From Zwartia vadi (GTDB lineage: Bacteria; Pseudomonadota; Gammaproteobacteria; Burkholderiales; Burkholderiaceae_B): a stretch of 64,000 nucleotides of DNA. The stretch is from assembly GCF_030410375.1 (NCBI RefSeq), contig NZ_JAUHHE010000005.1, positions 1-64,000 on the forward strand, written 5' to 3'. Each line of letters starts with the position of its first letter. Positions within the stretch are counted from its first letter, which is position 1. Shown here in pieces: positions 1-8,759 of the stretch. A program made the translations under genes and the position numbers. The notes beneath the pieces are model-generated. The model saw nothing but the letters and a program-made list of their open reading frames with translations, had not been told where the DNA came from and did no database searches.

Positions 1-36
1 CGGGGCGTGTTTTTTTGGGTTAACCTTCTCCCTACG

Positions 37-696
37 ATGAATACACCTCACTATCCCCACCCGATTATTGCCCGCGAGGGTTGGCCTTTCCTTGCCGGTT
101 CGATTTTGATTGCTTTGCTTGTGACCTGGTGGTCACCTGCCTGGTCAGTGATTTTTTGGATCATCGCGATTTTTGTTCTGCAGTTTTTTCGTGATCCGGC
201 GAGATCGGGATCGACTGAGCCACTTGCTGTGATTTCACCTGCCGATGGTCGGATTGTCGTGGTCGAAGAAACACAGGACCCTTATGCCAACCGACGCGCG
301 CTCAAAATCAGCGTGTTCATGAACGTGTTTAATGTGCACAGCAATCGTTCCCCTGTGGATGGTGAAGTGCTGATGACGCAATACTTTCCTGGCAAGTTTT
401 TCAACGCGGCACTGGATAAGGCATCTCTTGAAAACGAGCGTAACGCCATGGTTCTACTCACACCGGCTGGTCACACCGTGACGGCTGTGCAGGTTGCGGG
501 CCTGGTAGCCAAGCGTATCCTGTGTTACACCAAAAAAGGCGATACCTTATACCGTGGTCAGCGTTATGGTTTTATACGTTTTGGTTCGCGTGTTGATGTT
601 TACTTGCCCCTAGGCTCGCGTCCACGCGTGGCGATTGGGGACAAGGTGAGCGCGACGACTACCGTGCTGGCCGATTTGCCTGCAACTCTTACGTAA
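37..696 (+). CDS. psd: Phosphatidylserine decarboxylase proenzyme (short form)
   Basis: Converts phosphatidylserine to phosphatidylethanolamine at the inner membrane. The N-terminal [11 protein letters not shown] followed by a hydrophobic stretch, and the C-terminal [11 protein letters not shown], are typical of the short (about 210-220 residue) Psd family. In this family the Gly-Ser bond in the FGS motif is cleaved and the Ser becomes the pyruvoyl prosthetic group. The reading frame is open back to a GTG at 7, but the ATG at 37 gives the usual N-terminus, so I start there. The next gene, pssA, begins 9 bases downstream and makes the substrate, so the two are almost certainly co-transcribed. 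The window starts just upstream, so the promoter is not visible. Confidence 0.93.
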   Translation: MNTPHYPHPIIAREGWPFLAGSILIALLVTWWSPAWSVIFWIIAIFVLQFFRDPARSGSTEPLAVISPADGRIVVVEETQDPYANRRALKISVFMNVFNVHSNRSPVDGEVLMTQYFPGKFFNAALDKASLENERNAMVLLTPAGHTVTAVQVAGLVAKRILCYTKKGDTLYRGQRYGFIRFGSRVDVYLPLGSRPRVAIGDKVSATTTVLADLPATLT

Positions 697-705
697 GCTT
701 CCACT

Positions 706-1449
706 ATGCCTGTAGACCCTTTGCGCGATCCCGAGCAACGCCACAGAAGCATTTACTTGCTTCCGAATGCGTTCACGACTGCCGCGTTATTTGCGGGTTT
801 TTATGCTGTTGTTCAAGCGATGAACAACCGTTTCGAAATGGCGGCTATTGCAATTTTTGTTGCGATGGTCCTTGATGGGATGGATGGCCGCGTCGCGCGC
901 CTGACTAAAACTACCTCTGCATTTGGTGAGCAATACGACTCGCTTTCCGATATGACATCTTTCGGAGTGGCTCCAGCGCTTGTGATGTACGAATGGATGT
1001 TGCACGATTTGGGACGCTGGGGTTGGCTGGCCGCGTTTGTCTATGTGTGCGGGGCGGCTTTGCGTCTTGCTCGGTTCAATACCAATATCGCGGTGGTCGA
1101 CAAAAGATTTTTTCAGGGCTTGCCCAGTCCTGCTGCTGGTGCGTTGATTGCCGGCTTTGTCTGGCTGGTTGTCGATAATCGCCTGCAGGTTCCCAAAGAG
1201 CTGCTCGCCTGGACCGCTTTCGTCATCACGCTTTATTGCGGTGTAGCGATGGTGTCGAACCTGCCGTTTTATAGCGGAAAGTCCTTCGCGCTCGGGCGTA
1301 GTGTCCCTTTTTGGGTGATTTTGGTTTTTGTTGCCGGTTTTGTATTTATTTCCAGCAACCCACCCGTTGTCCTGTTTGGTTTGTTTATTGTTTACGGACT
1401 GTCGGGCTGGGGAGTCTGGCTTTGGCGCTGGCACCGCGCTAAACGGTAG
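706..1449 (+). CDS. pssA: CDP-diacylglycerol--serine O-phosphatidyltransferase
   Basis: Integral membrane enzyme that makes phosphatidylserine from CDP-diacylglycerol and serine, the step before Psd. The CDP-alcohol phosphatidyltransferase signature is visible at about residues 48-75: DGMDGRVAR, then G and the two later aspartates in YDSLSDMTSFG. Several hydrophobic membrane segments follow, ending in a basic tail (WRWHRAKR). The length of 247 residues fits the family. It lies 9 bases after psd in the same orientation. It ends 27 bases before the convergent lipoprotein gene. Confidence 0.94.
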   Translation: MPVDPLRDPEQRHRSIYLLPNAFTTAALFAGFYAVVQAMNNRFEMAAIAIFVAMVLDGMDGRVARLTKTTSAFGEQYDSLSDMTSFGVAPALVMYEWMLHDLGRWGWLAAFVYVCGAALRLARFNTNIAVVDKRFFQGLPSPAAGALIAGFVWLVVDNRLQVPKELLAWTAFVITLYCGVAMVSNLPFYSGKSFALGRSVPFWVILVFVAGFVFISSNPPVVLFGLFIVYGLSGWGVWLWRWHRAKR

Positions 1450-1476
1450 CGCCAGCGCTCAAATCCGAGTTCACTT

Positions 1477-2034
1477 TCAGCGCGCCCTGTCGCTGTCGTT
1501 GAGTGTTAAAGGATCAGGCCCTGGGTGAAAGCGGTTGGCCAAGTTACCCTGAGGACCCATGTACACATACATCATGGCCGCCCATGTATCGCTTTCTTTG
1601 TAGCGATAGGCCCAGACGATTTCGTTACCTTTTGCGATGCCATACTTGTTAGCGGGCTCACCGTACTCGCAAAGTACTTGCTCAGCTGTCCATCTGCCGG
1701 TCGCCAGTTTCTGGAAATTGGCGTCGGTCAGCAGTTGTTGAAGGCCGACGATGGTTCCCTGTGGGGTGGTGTTGGTGCCCCAGGCATACTGGCCATATGG
1801 CTGCATGGTCCAAATCAGGCGTTGCGTCCCGTCCTCGCGCTTGCAGGTGGTAGTGGGTTTTCCGAGCTTTTGCACGGCTTGTTCAATCGTCATGCCGGGC
1901 TGAACGGACTGGTAGTTGACGCATCCGGCCAGCAGCACAACAGAAAACAAGGCACATGCCACCATACCTCTTGGTCTTGAAGGCGAATGGCTCAGGTCAA
2001 TATCTGGAGCGGGACTGGTAGTCATTTTGGTCAT
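1477..2034 (-). CDS. Putative outer-membrane-type lipoprotein
   Basis: A lipoprotein of unknown function. A short basic leader is followed by a hydrophobic stretch and a clear lipobox (LLAGC), so signal peptidase II should cleave before the Cys. The mature part begins VNYQSVQPGMTIEQAVQKLGKP, a spacing reminiscent of SmpA/OmlA (BamE-like) small lipoproteins, where 'G.t..eV...lG.P' recurs; a second such half (WTAEQVLCEYGEPANKY) follows. The frame is open to 2106, but the ATG at 2034 (or 2025) gives a normal signal peptide. It is convergent with pssA and divergent from rpsO. Function is inferred only as envelope-associated. Confidence 0.7.
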   Translation of the reverse strand: MTKMTTSPAPDIDLSHSPSRPRGMVACALFSVVLLAGCVNYQSVQPGMTIEQAVQKLGKPTTTCKREDGTQRLIWTMQPYGQYAWGTNTTPQGTIVGLQQLLTDANFQKLATGRWTAEQVLCEYGEPANKYGIAKGNEIVWAYRYKESDTWAAMMYVYMGPQGNLANRFHPGPDPLTLNDSDRAR

Positions 2035-2087
2035 TTTCAGGCTCGAATCAAGGCTTATGTGGGTTCGGCATTGAATTGCAATGCCGA

Positions 2088-2117
2088 TTGGGTTGATTTT
2101 AGCCAATCGGCTATAAT
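2088..2117 (+). promoter_or_regulatory. Putative sigma-70 promoter of rpsO
   Basis: A perfect TATAAT (2112-2117) lies 18 bases after TTGGGT (2088-2093), about 100 bases before the rpsO start codon. The -35 match is only moderate. The leader between it and rpsO carries a strong hairpin. Confidence 0.5.
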
Positions 2118-2171
2118 TCCGTGGCTTTATCGTTATTTTTAGTTATTTAGTTCTTTTAGGTTAATCAATCA

Positions 2172-2195
2172 CGTCAGGACGCCTCGGTCCTGACG
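2172..2195 (+). promoter_or_regulatory. Hairpin in the rpsO leader
   Basis: CGTCAGGAC (2172-2180) and GTCCTGACG (2187-2195) form a perfect 9-bp stem with a 6-base loop, 21 bases before the rpsO ATG. In many bacteria S15 represses its own mRNA by binding a structured leader. This hairpin is the obvious candidate here, but the S15 recognition features are not demonstrated. No T tract follows, so it is not a terminator. Confidence 0.45.
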
Positions 2196-2216
2196 CTTGT
2201 CATCTGAGGTCATAAA

Positions 2217-2486
2217 ATGTCTGTTGCTGATATTAAAAAATCTGAAATCGTCGCGCAATATCAACGCGCACAGGGCGATACCGGTTCTCCAGAAGTCCAA
2301 GTGGCTTTGCTGACAGCTCGCATCAATGAGCTGACGGGCCACTTTAAAACCCACATGAAAGACCATCACTCACGTCGCGGTCTGCTTCGCATGGTGAGCC
2401 GCCGACGTAAGTTGCTAGATTATCTCAAGAGCCGCAACCCAGATTCCTATCGTGCACTGATCGAAAAACTCGGTCTGCGTAAGTGA
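2217..2486 (+). CDS. rpsO: 30S ribosomal protein S15
   Basis: Primary 16S rRNA-binding protein of the small subunit. The 89-residue length and the conserved [30 protein letters not shown] and [10 protein letters not shown] segments identify it without doubt. It is followed by pnp after a hairpin, the usual rpsO-pnp arrangement. It is probably transcribed from the TATAAT-containing promoter at 2088-2117 and may be autoregulated through the leader hairpin. Confidence 0.98.
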   Translation: MSVADIKKSEIVAQYQRAQGDTGSPEVQVALLTARINELTGHFKTHMKDHHSRRGLLRMVSRRRKLLDYLKSRNPDSYRALIEKLGLRK

Positions 2487-2518
2487 TCGGTATCCATGGG
2501 GCAGTCTCCCCGTGAGTC

Positions 2519-2564
2519 AACCGTGGTCGGTGCGGCACTACTGCCGCAACGTCCACGGTTTTTC
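2519..2564 (+). terminator. rpsO-pnp intergenic hairpin (attenuator or RNase III-type site)
   Basis: AACCGTGG (2519-2526) pairs with CCACGGTT (2553-2560), and an inner TGCGGCA/TGCCGCA stem (2531-2537/2542-2548) closes on a 4-base loop; TTTTTC overlaps the end. It could terminate rpsO transcripts partially. In E. coli the hairpin at this place is cut by RNase III and mediates PNPase autoregulation, so a similar role is likely but inferred. Confidence 0.7.
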
Positions 2565-2585
2565 ATTTGTAAGGAATAAATTGTC

Positions 2586-4763
2586 ATGTTCAATAAAGTG
2601 ACCAAATCGTTTCAGTATGGACAACATACTGTCGTGCTTGAGACCGGTGAAATTGCTCGCCAGTCGTCCGGTGCGGTGTTAGTAACGGTCGAAGATACTG
2701 TCGTACTTGCGACTGTTGTCGCCAAAAAAGATGCAAAAGCCGGTCAGGATTTTTTCCCATTGACCGTTGATTACATTGAAAAAACGTATGCCGCAGGCAA
2801 AATCCCCGGTGGATTTTTCAAGCGTGAAGGCAAGCCCTCTGAAAAAGAGACACTGACCTCGCGTCTGATCGACCGTCCTCTGCGTCCATTGTTTCCAGAG
2901 GGTTTCTACAACGAAGTCCAGGTCATCATTCACGTGCTGTCCTGCAATCCAGAAATCGATCCCGATATCCCTGCGATGATTGGTGCCTCGGCAGCTTTGG
3001 CTGTGTCGGGTATTCCTTTCAACGGCCCGATCGGCGCAGCCCGCGTCGGTTACATCGATGGTCAGTACTTGGTCAACCCAACTGCCACGCAGCTCAAGAC
3101 CTCGCAGATGGATCTCATCGTTGCCGGTACAGAGGCTGCCGTGTTGATGGTTGAGTCTGAGGCGCAGCAACTCTCCGAGGAAATCATGCTCGGTGGTGTG
3201 GTGTTTGGTCACAATGCGATGCAAGCTGTGATCGGCGCGATCAACGATCTCGTGAGAGAAGCTGGCAAACCCGAGTGGGACTGGCAGCCTGCCCCCAAGA
3301 ACGAAGCGCTGATCGCCTCGGTTACTGCTGCCGCACAGGATGCACTCTACGCGGCTTACCAGACCCGTCAAAAGCAAGAGCGCACCACCCAATTGCGTCA
3401 GGTGTATGCCAACGTTCACGCCAAGCTCTCTGAAGCTGCCGCGGCGCAAGGCGTTGCAGCACCAGATGGCGTCACGGTCGACAACATTTTGTTTGACCTT
3501 GAGGCCAAAATCGTTCGTAGTCAGATCCTGAGCGGTGAGCCACGTATCGATGGACGTGACACACGTACTGTGCGTCCGATTGAAATTCGTTTGGGTGTGC
3601 TGCCACGCGTTCACGGTAGCGCCTTGTTCACCCGCGGCGAAACACAGGCTTTGGTGATTGCCACGCTTGGTACCAAGCAAAACGAGCAAGTAATCGATGC
3701 GCTCATGGGCGAGTACCGCGATCGCTTCCTGATGCACTACAACATGCCTCCGTTTGCGACCGGTGAAACAGGTCGCGTGGGTACCCCCAAGCGCCGCGAA
3801 ATCGGTCATGGTCGCCTGGCCAAGCGCTCGCTCGTGCCTCTTTTGCCAGATGCTCAGGACTTTCAGTACACCATTCGTCTGGTCTCTGAAATCACTGAAT
3901 CAAACGGCTCTTCTTCAATGGCTTCCGTGTGCGGCGGATCACTGGCCATGATGGATGCTGGCGTGCCCCTCAAGGATCACGTCGCCGGTGTTGCAATGGG
4001 CTTGATCCTCAACGAAGGCAAGTTCGCCGTATTGACCGATATCCTTGGCGACGAGGATCACCTTGGCGACATGGACTTCAAAGTCGCGGGTACCGAAAAT
4101 GGTATTACCGCTTTGCAGATGGACATCAAAATCCAGGGCATCACCAAAGAAATCATGCAAGTTGCATTGGCTCAAGCCCGCGATGGCCGCCTGCATATCT
4201 TGAACAAAATGCGCGAAGCCATCCAGAATTCGCGCGGTGAGTTGTCAGCTTTCGCACCTCGCATGCTGAGCATGAAGATCAATCCTGAAAAGATTCGTGA
4301 TGTGATCGGCAAAGGTGGCGCGACGATCCGTGCGTTGACCGAGGAAACCGGTTGCCAGATCGATATTTCTGACGACGGTACGATTGTGATTTCGAGTGCT
4401 GATCTGGACCGTGCACACGAAGCCCAGCGTCGCATCACTGAGCTCACCGCTGATGTCGAAGTCGGTCAAGAGTACGACGGAAGCGTCTTGCGTTTGCTCG
4501 ACTTTGGCGCCATTGTTCAAGTCCTGCCAGGTCGTGATGGTCTGTTGCACATATCCGAGATTGCAAACTACCGCATCGCCAATATTAATGACGTACTCAA
4601 AGTCGGTCAGGCTTTGCGTGTGAAAGTGATTGAGGCGGATGACAAAGGTCGTTTGCGTTTGTCAGTCAAAGCGATTGGCGGCATCGAGCAACAAGGTGGT
4701 GCAGCGCCTGACTCCGCAGCGCCTGCCGCTGCCGATGCAGGACAGCCAACACCCGCTCAGTAA
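2586..4763 (+). CDS. pnp: Polyribonucleotide nucleotidyltransferase (PNPase)
   Basis: Phosphorolytic 3'-5' exoribonuclease, a trimeric core enzyme of mRNA decay. The two RNase PH domains are visible: the first with [21 protein letters not shown], the second with [25 protein letters not shown] and the active-site region near [19 protein letters not shown] domain ([16 protein letters not shown]) and an S1 domain ([20 protein letters not shown]) follow. The last 25 residues are a Pro/Ala/Gln-rich tail. The length of 725 fits beta-proteobacterial PNPase. A strong intrinsic terminator lies 17 bases after the stop. Confidence 0.98.
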   Translation: MFNKVTKSFQYGQHTVVLETGEIARQSSGAVLVTVEDTVVLATVVAKKDAKAGQDFFPLTVDYIEKTYAAGKIPGGFFKREGKPSEKETLTSRLIDRPLRPLFPEGFYNEVQVIIHVLSCNPEIDPDIPAMIGASAALAVSGIPFNGPIGAARVGYIDGQYLVNPTATQLKTSQMDLIVAGTEAAVLMVESEAQQLSEEIMLGGVVFGHNAMQAVIGAINDLVREAGKPEWDWQPAPKNEALIASVTAAAQDALYAAYQTRQKQERTTQLRQVYANVHAKLSEAAAAQGVAAPDGVTVDNILFDLEAKIVRSQILSGEPRIDGRDTRTVRPIEIRLGVLPRVHGSALFTRGETQALVIATLGTKQNEQVIDALMGEYRDRFLMHYNMPPFATGETGRVGTPKRREIGHGRLAKRSLVPLLPDAQDFQYTIRLVSEITESNGSSSMASVCGGSLAMMDAGVPLKDHVAGVAMGLILNEGKFAVLTDILGDEDHLGDMDFKVAGTENGITALQMDIKIQGITKEIMQVALAQARDGRLHILNKMREAIQNSRGELSAFAPRMLSMKINPEKIRDVIGKGGATIRALTEETGCQIDISDDGTIVISSADLDRAHEAQRRITELTADVEVGQEYDGSVLRLLDFGAIVQVLPGRDGLLHISEIANYRIANINDVLKVGQALRVKVIEADDKGRLRLSVKAIGGIEQQGGAAPDSAAPAAADAGQPTPAQ

Positions 4764-4780
4764 GTATCGCCAGACAAGAA

Positions 4781-4813
4781 CCCTGCCAGCTTAGATGCCG
4801 GCAGGGTTTTTTT
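4781..4813 (+). terminator. Intrinsic terminator of pnp
   Basis: CCCTGCC (4781-4787) and GGCAGGG (4800-4806) form a GC-rich stem followed by seven Ts. It overlaps the last codons of the convergent PIN-domain gene. Confidence 0.88.
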
Positions 4814-5420
4814 GTGCCAGTTCATATAGCCCCGCCAATCTGAACAGACGATCGCGACGCAAAATGCCCAGCATGGGTTCCGGTTGTCTTCGGCTGCTTG
4901 AGACGAGTTCATTAACCGTTTTGTCCAGAGCATCCAACAGTGTTTGACGATGAATCGGCCACCACTGGGAGAGTAGGCGGTCAGGGTCAATTAATCCCAA
5001 TTGCTGACGCCTGAGCTCTGAACGACTAAAGTCTTTGATATTCCAAGTCAGGACACTGATTGGACCATGCTGCGCAGCCGTGAACGCAGCGATGCCTGTT
5101 GCTGCCACATGCTTGTCTTTGCGATCGGTGTGCTTGAGAGCGGTCTCAAAGGACGTCACGTCACCCATGTTCGAGGCGGGAAACTGCTCTTGCATCGCCT
5201 GCCATTCGCTTTTCAATAGCGCGGGCTCGATCGGCCATAAACGCGCCGCGTTACGCTGCCACTCCTGACCAATCTTGTCAGTCCAGAGGGGCGTAAACAG
5301 CCCTGTTTGAGCCAGTTGGAGAAAGAGCGGCCTGAGCAAGCCCGACATCATGATGCAGGCATCCAGAACGAGGGCAGGGCGTGGAGACGAACTGACTGTT
5401 AAATGTTGGGCGTCGATCAT
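4791..5420 (-). CDS. PIN-domain protein (putative ribonuclease)
   Basis: The protein has the PIN fold signature: an N-terminal VLDACIMMSG with the first acidic residue, a middle acidic residue in IGQEWQRN, the DRKDKHVAATG segment, and LTWNIKDFS near residue 130. This matches the VapC-like/PIN_3 metal-dependent ribonuclease superfamily. The 209 residues exceed a classical VapC toxin (about 130) because of a C-terminal extension of about 70 residues. No small antitoxin gene lies beside it: the upstream neighbour is aceE, 12 bases away in the same orientation. It is therefore more likely a housekeeping or orphan PIN protein than half of a toxin-antitoxin pair. Its 3' end overlaps the pnp terminator. 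Confidence 0.75.
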   Translation of the reverse strand: MIDAQHLTVSSSPRPALVLDACIMMSGLLRPLFLQLAQTGLFTPLWTDKIGQEWQRNAARLWPIEPALLKSEWQAMQEQFPASNMGDVTSFETALKHTDRKDKHVAATGIAAFTAAQHGPISVLTWNIKDFSRSELRRQQLGLIDPDRLLSQWWPIHRQTLLDALDKTVNELVSSSRRQPEPMLGILRRDRLFRLAGLYELAQKNPAGI

Positions 5421-5432
5421 GCATGGATTAAA

Positions 5433-8069
5433 TTAAGTCAGAGCATGCTTCGTTGCCCGGACGATTGTTTCTGCATCCACTCCAAAAAAGGCCCTGAGCG
5501 CAGCGCGGGTGTCGCTGCGACCAAAACCATCCGTACCCAGCGTCATAAAACGACGGCTTGACGGGATGTACGCCCGAACGGTTTCCGGCACTGCTCGCAC
5601 ATAGTCTGTCGCTGCGACAATGGGTCCTTGGCTTTTGGAGAGTTGCTGGTAGATAAATGGTACACCAGGCGCCGACTCGCCTGAGAGTGCTGCGCGTTCG
5701 CAGGCCAAACCATCACGCGCCAGCTCGCTCCAGCTGGTGACGCTGTAAACAAAAGTCGTGATGCCTTCGGCACAAAGCTGTTGAGCGGCCTTGATCACTT
5801 CGGTCAGTATGGCGCCAGAGCCCAGCAAGGTAGCTTGCGCTGTTTCATTTTTCGCTTGGTAAACATTAAAAAGATAAGTCCCGCGAATGATTTCTTCGCG
5901 TACGCCCTCCGGCAAAGACGGCTGAGCATAGTTTTCATTCATGAGCGTGACGTAATAGAAAACGTCTTGTTGTTCGACCATCATCTCGCGCACGCCCTGA
6001 TCGATGATGACCGCCATTTCACCTGCGAAGGCCGGATCATAAGCTTTGCAATTCGGAATTGTCGCAGCATGCAAGTGGCTTGTGCCATCCTGATGTTGCA
6101 AGCCTTCTCCGCCCAGCGTCGTGCGACCCGACGTCGCACCCAATAAAAAGCCCCTTGGACGTTGATCCGCAGCAGCCCAAATTTGATCACCCACACGTTG
6201 AAAACCGAACATGGAGTAATAAATGTAAAAAGGCAGCATGGCCAGACCATGCACGCTATAGCTCGTTGCCGCAGCTGTCCAACTCGCGATTGCACCGGCC
6301 TCGGAGATGCCTTCCTCGAGGATTTGACCATCCAGGGCCTCTCGGTAACTCAACACCGAGCCGATGTCTTCGGGTGCATACCGTTGACCAACGCTTGAAT
6401 AAATTCCGACCTGTTTGAACAGGTTAGCCATGCCGAAGGTTCGTGCTTCGTCGGCCACAATTGGAACGATACGTGGACCGAGAACAGGATCTTTGAGTAA
6501 GTTGCCAAGCACTCGCACAAAGGCCATCGTGGTGCTCATTTCCTTGCCATCCGCTTGCACGGCAAACTGACTGTATTGAGACATCTCAGGGACGGCGACG
6601 CTGTCACACGTAGTGTCCCGCTTAGGTAAATACCCGCCAAGCGCTTGGCGTCTCTTGAGTAAATATTGCATTTCCGGACTGTCGGCCTCTGGGCGATAAA
6701 AGCTCAGTGAGGTGGCCTGTTCATCAGTCAGTGGTAAGTTAAAGCGATTGCGAAACTCAATCAAATCATTGTCGTCGAGTTTTTTCTGGCTGTGCGTGGT
6801 CATTTTTCCCTGACCGGCACTCCCCATGCCATAGCCTTTTTTGGTGTGCGCCAAAATCACGGTGGGTTGTCCTGAGTGATTGGCCGCCGCTGCATACGCG
6901 GCATGTATCTTGACGAGATCATGTCCGCCACGCTTGAGACGGTCAATTTGATCATCAGTCATGCCTTGTGCCAGTTTGGCAAGCTCTTCATTTTGTCCAA
7001 AAAATGTGTCGCGATTGAAGCGACCATCTTTGGCGGCGAAGGTTTGCATTTGTCCATCGACTGTATTGGCAAAGGCTCGGGTGAGTGCGCCAGTCAAATC
7101 CCGTGCAAACAGGCCATCCCAGTCACTGCCCCACACCAGTTTGATGACATTCCATCCAGCGCCGGTAAAGAGCTTTTCCAGCTCATCAATGATGCGTCCG
7201 TTGCCGCGAACCGGGCCATCGAGGCGTTGCAAATTGCAATTGACCACCCAAACCAAATTGTCGAGACCCTCGCGGGCGGCGAGAGTTAAAGCGCTCATCG
7301 ATTCGGGCTCATCCATTTCCCCATCACCAAAAACGCCCCATACCTTGCGTCCATTACAATTCAATAATTGACGATGTGTGAGGTAGCGCATAAAACGTGC
7401 GTGATAGATCGAGCTGATTGGACCAATGCCCATCGAGCCAGTTGGAAATTGCCAGAAATCTGGCATCAGCCAGGGGTGTGGATAGCTCGAGAGTCCTTGT
7501 GCGCCATGTTCAAGTGCTTGGATTTCTTGACGGTAATGAAGTAAATCCTGCTCTTGGAGACGGCCTTCAAGATACGCGCGTGCATAGACGCCGGGGGCGC
7601 TATGAGGTTGAAAAAACACCAAATCGCCGCGATGCTGCCCAGGCCCCGTGCCGCGACGCGCTTCAAAAAAGTGATTGAAACCTGTTTCAAACAAGTCAGC
7701 CGCACTGGCGTAACTGGCGATATGACCACCGAGCTCGCCATAGGCCTGATTGGCCCGTACCACCATGGCCAGCGCATTCCAGCGCATGATCGAGGCTAGT
7801 CGCTCTTCGATTGCGAGGTCTCCGGGGAAAACGGGTTGCTGATCGACAGAGATCGTGTTGACGTAGGGTGTGCTGAGCTCAGGGCGCCAGCCGACTTGCG
7901 CACGATTGGCTGTGCGTACCAGTTCGTCGAGTAAAAATTTAGCGCGCGCAGGTCCCTCGGTTTGCAGAACCGCCAACAAGGCCTGCTGCCATTCTTGGGT
8001 TTCCTGGGTGTCGCTATCCTTGGCGCTATCGGGCCAAAAGGAAGGGCGGGGGTCGATCGCAGCATTCAT
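5433..8069 (-). CDS. aceE: Pyruvate dehydrogenase E1-type subunit (AceE family, homodimeric)
   Basis: Thiamine-diphosphate-dependent 2-oxoacid dehydrogenase E1 that would pass an acyl group to a lipoyl E2. The ThDP motif begins GDGEMDEPESM and ends VVNCN about 25-30 residues later. The length of about 880-900 and segments such as HTKKGYGMGSAGQGKMTTHSQKK fit AceE. I start at ATG 8069, since QETQEW normally lies 15-25 residues from the N-terminus; the frame is open to ATG 8129 and neither start has a good Shine-Dalgarno. No E2 or E3 gene is nearby, and a divergent Lrp/AsnC regulator faces it. This context resembles the Pseudomonas mdeB/mdeR type (2-oxobutyrate E1), so the substrate may not be pyruvate. 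Confidence 0.88.
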   Translation of the reverse strand: MNAAIDPRPSFWPDSAKDSDTQETQEWQQALLAVLQTEGPARAKFLLDELVRTANRAQVGWRPELSTPYVNTISVDQQPVFPGDLAIEERLASIMRWNALAMVVRANQAYGELGGHIASYASAADLFETGFNHFFEARRGTGPGQHRGDLVFFQPHSAPGVYARAYLEGRLQEQDLLHYRQEIQALEHGAQGLSSYPHPWLMPDFWQFPTGSMGIGPISSIYHARFMRYLTHRQLLNCNGRKVWGVFGDGEMDEPESMSALTLAAREGLDNLVWVVNCNLQRLDGPVRGNGRIIDELEKLFTGAGWNVIKLVWGSDWDGLFARDLTGALTRAFANTVDGQMQTFAAKDGRFNRDTFFGQNEELAKLAQGMTDDQIDRLKRGGHDLVKIHAAYAAAANHSGQPTVILAHTKKGYGMGSAGQGKMTTHSQKKLDDNDLIEFRNRFNLPLTDEQATSLSFYRPEADSPEMQYLLKRRQALGGYLPKRDTTCDSVAVPEMSQYSQFAVQADGKEMSTTMAFVRVLGNLLKDPVLGPRIVPIVADEARTFGMANLFKQVGIYSSVGQRYAPEDIGSVLSYREALDGQILEEGISEAGAIASWTAAATSYSVHGLAMLPFYIYYSMFGFQRVGDQIWAAADQRPRGFLLGATSGRTTLGGEGLQHQDGTSHLHAATIPNCKAYDPAFAGEMAVIIDQGVREMMVEQQDVFYYVTLMNENYAQPSLPEGVREEIIRGTYLFNVYQAKNETAQATLLGSGAILTEVIKAAQQLCAEGITTFVYSVTSWSELARDGLACERAALSGESAPGVPFIYQQLSKSQGPIVAATDYVRAVPETVRAYIPSSRRFMTLGTDGFGRSDTRAALRAFFGVDAETIVRATKHALT

Positions 8070-8170
8070 GATGTGTTCAGGCTTTGGTTGGTCTGAGGTC
8101 GCGCGCAGCGCATGTTTGTTAAGCATCATTCTAGGTATTTATCACGAGCATTAGATGCCTATAATCCTAG

Positions 8171-8196
8171 TTAAAATGCTTATTTGCAGCATTTAA
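8171..8196. promoter_or_regulatory. Inverted repeat in the aceE/lrp divergent region, possible Lrp-family operator
   Basis: TTAAAATGC (8171-8179) and GCATTTAA (8189-8196) form an AT-rich inverted repeat. It sits 28 bases before the regulator start and between the two divergent genes. A TATAAT is present at 8160-8165 and an outer CTAGG/CCTAG repeat at 8131-8135/8166-8170. Lrp/AsnC proteins commonly bind such AT-rich dyads in their own divergent promoter. Assignment is inferred from position. Confidence 0.4.
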
Positions 8197-8223
8197 TTCT
8201 AAATTTATAAATAAAACAGCATA

Positions 8224-8700
8224 ATGAAACTAGATTCGATAGACTTGAAGATTTTGTCTGAGTTACAGGCTGATGGCGCCCTGTCAAACATCGAGTTGGC
8301 GCGACGGATTCATCTGAGCCCATCGCCTTGTTTGGCACGGGTACGCGCCTTGGAGTCCGCCGGAGTGATCGACCGCTATGTCGCCCTGGCCAATGCTGCG
8401 GCACTCGGTCTTGGTCTCAACGTATTTATCAATATCAGTCTAAAAAGCCAAAGCAAGGAAGCACTCGCGCATTTCGAACAGCGCATCAGCGAGCATGATG
8501 AGGTGATGGAGTGCTATTTGATGACAGGTGACAGCGATTATTTGATCCGTGTCGCAGTCGCAGATATCGCCGCTTTGGAAAAATTCATCCTGGAGCAGCT
8601 GACTCCGATTCCGGGAATTGAAAAAATCCGTTCGAGTTTTGCGCTCAAGCAGGTCAGGTATAAAACCGCCTTGCCGCTTCCAAGAAAAACAGACGTATAG
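8224..8700 (+). CDS. Lrp/AsnC family transcriptional regulator
   Basis: A 158-residue protein with an N-terminal winged helix-turn-helix (LDSIDLKILSELQADGALSN, then ELARRIHLSPSPCLARVRAL) and a C-terminal RAM ligand-binding domain (VMECYLMTGDSDYLIRVAV). Members act as amino-acid-responsive oligomeric regulators. It is divergent from the aceE-type gene, which is its most likely target, together with itself. The two-gene ThDP enzyme 60 bases downstream is in the same direction and may be co-transcribed. Confidence 0.92.
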   Translation: MKLDSIDLKILSELQADGALSNIELARRIHLSPSPCLARVRALESAGVIDRYVALANAAALGLGLNVFINISLKSQSKEALAHFEQRISEHDEVMECYLMTGDSDYLIRVAVADIAALEKFILEQLTPIPGIEKIRSSFALKQVRYKTALPLPRKTDV

Positions 8701-8759
8701 TTACGAATTGAGTGCGCAACCATTTAGTTTTTAAAAATTTATCTAAGGATTCGTCGGAC

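Noticed and set aside
2679..3809. 376-codon leftward frame inside pnp
   Set aside because: Fully antisense to well-conserved PNPase; His/Arg/Cys-rich composition is typical of a shadow frame.
4791..5420. VapBC toxin-antitoxin pair
   Set aside because: No small antitoxin gene is next to the PIN gene, and the protein is longer than a typical VapC.
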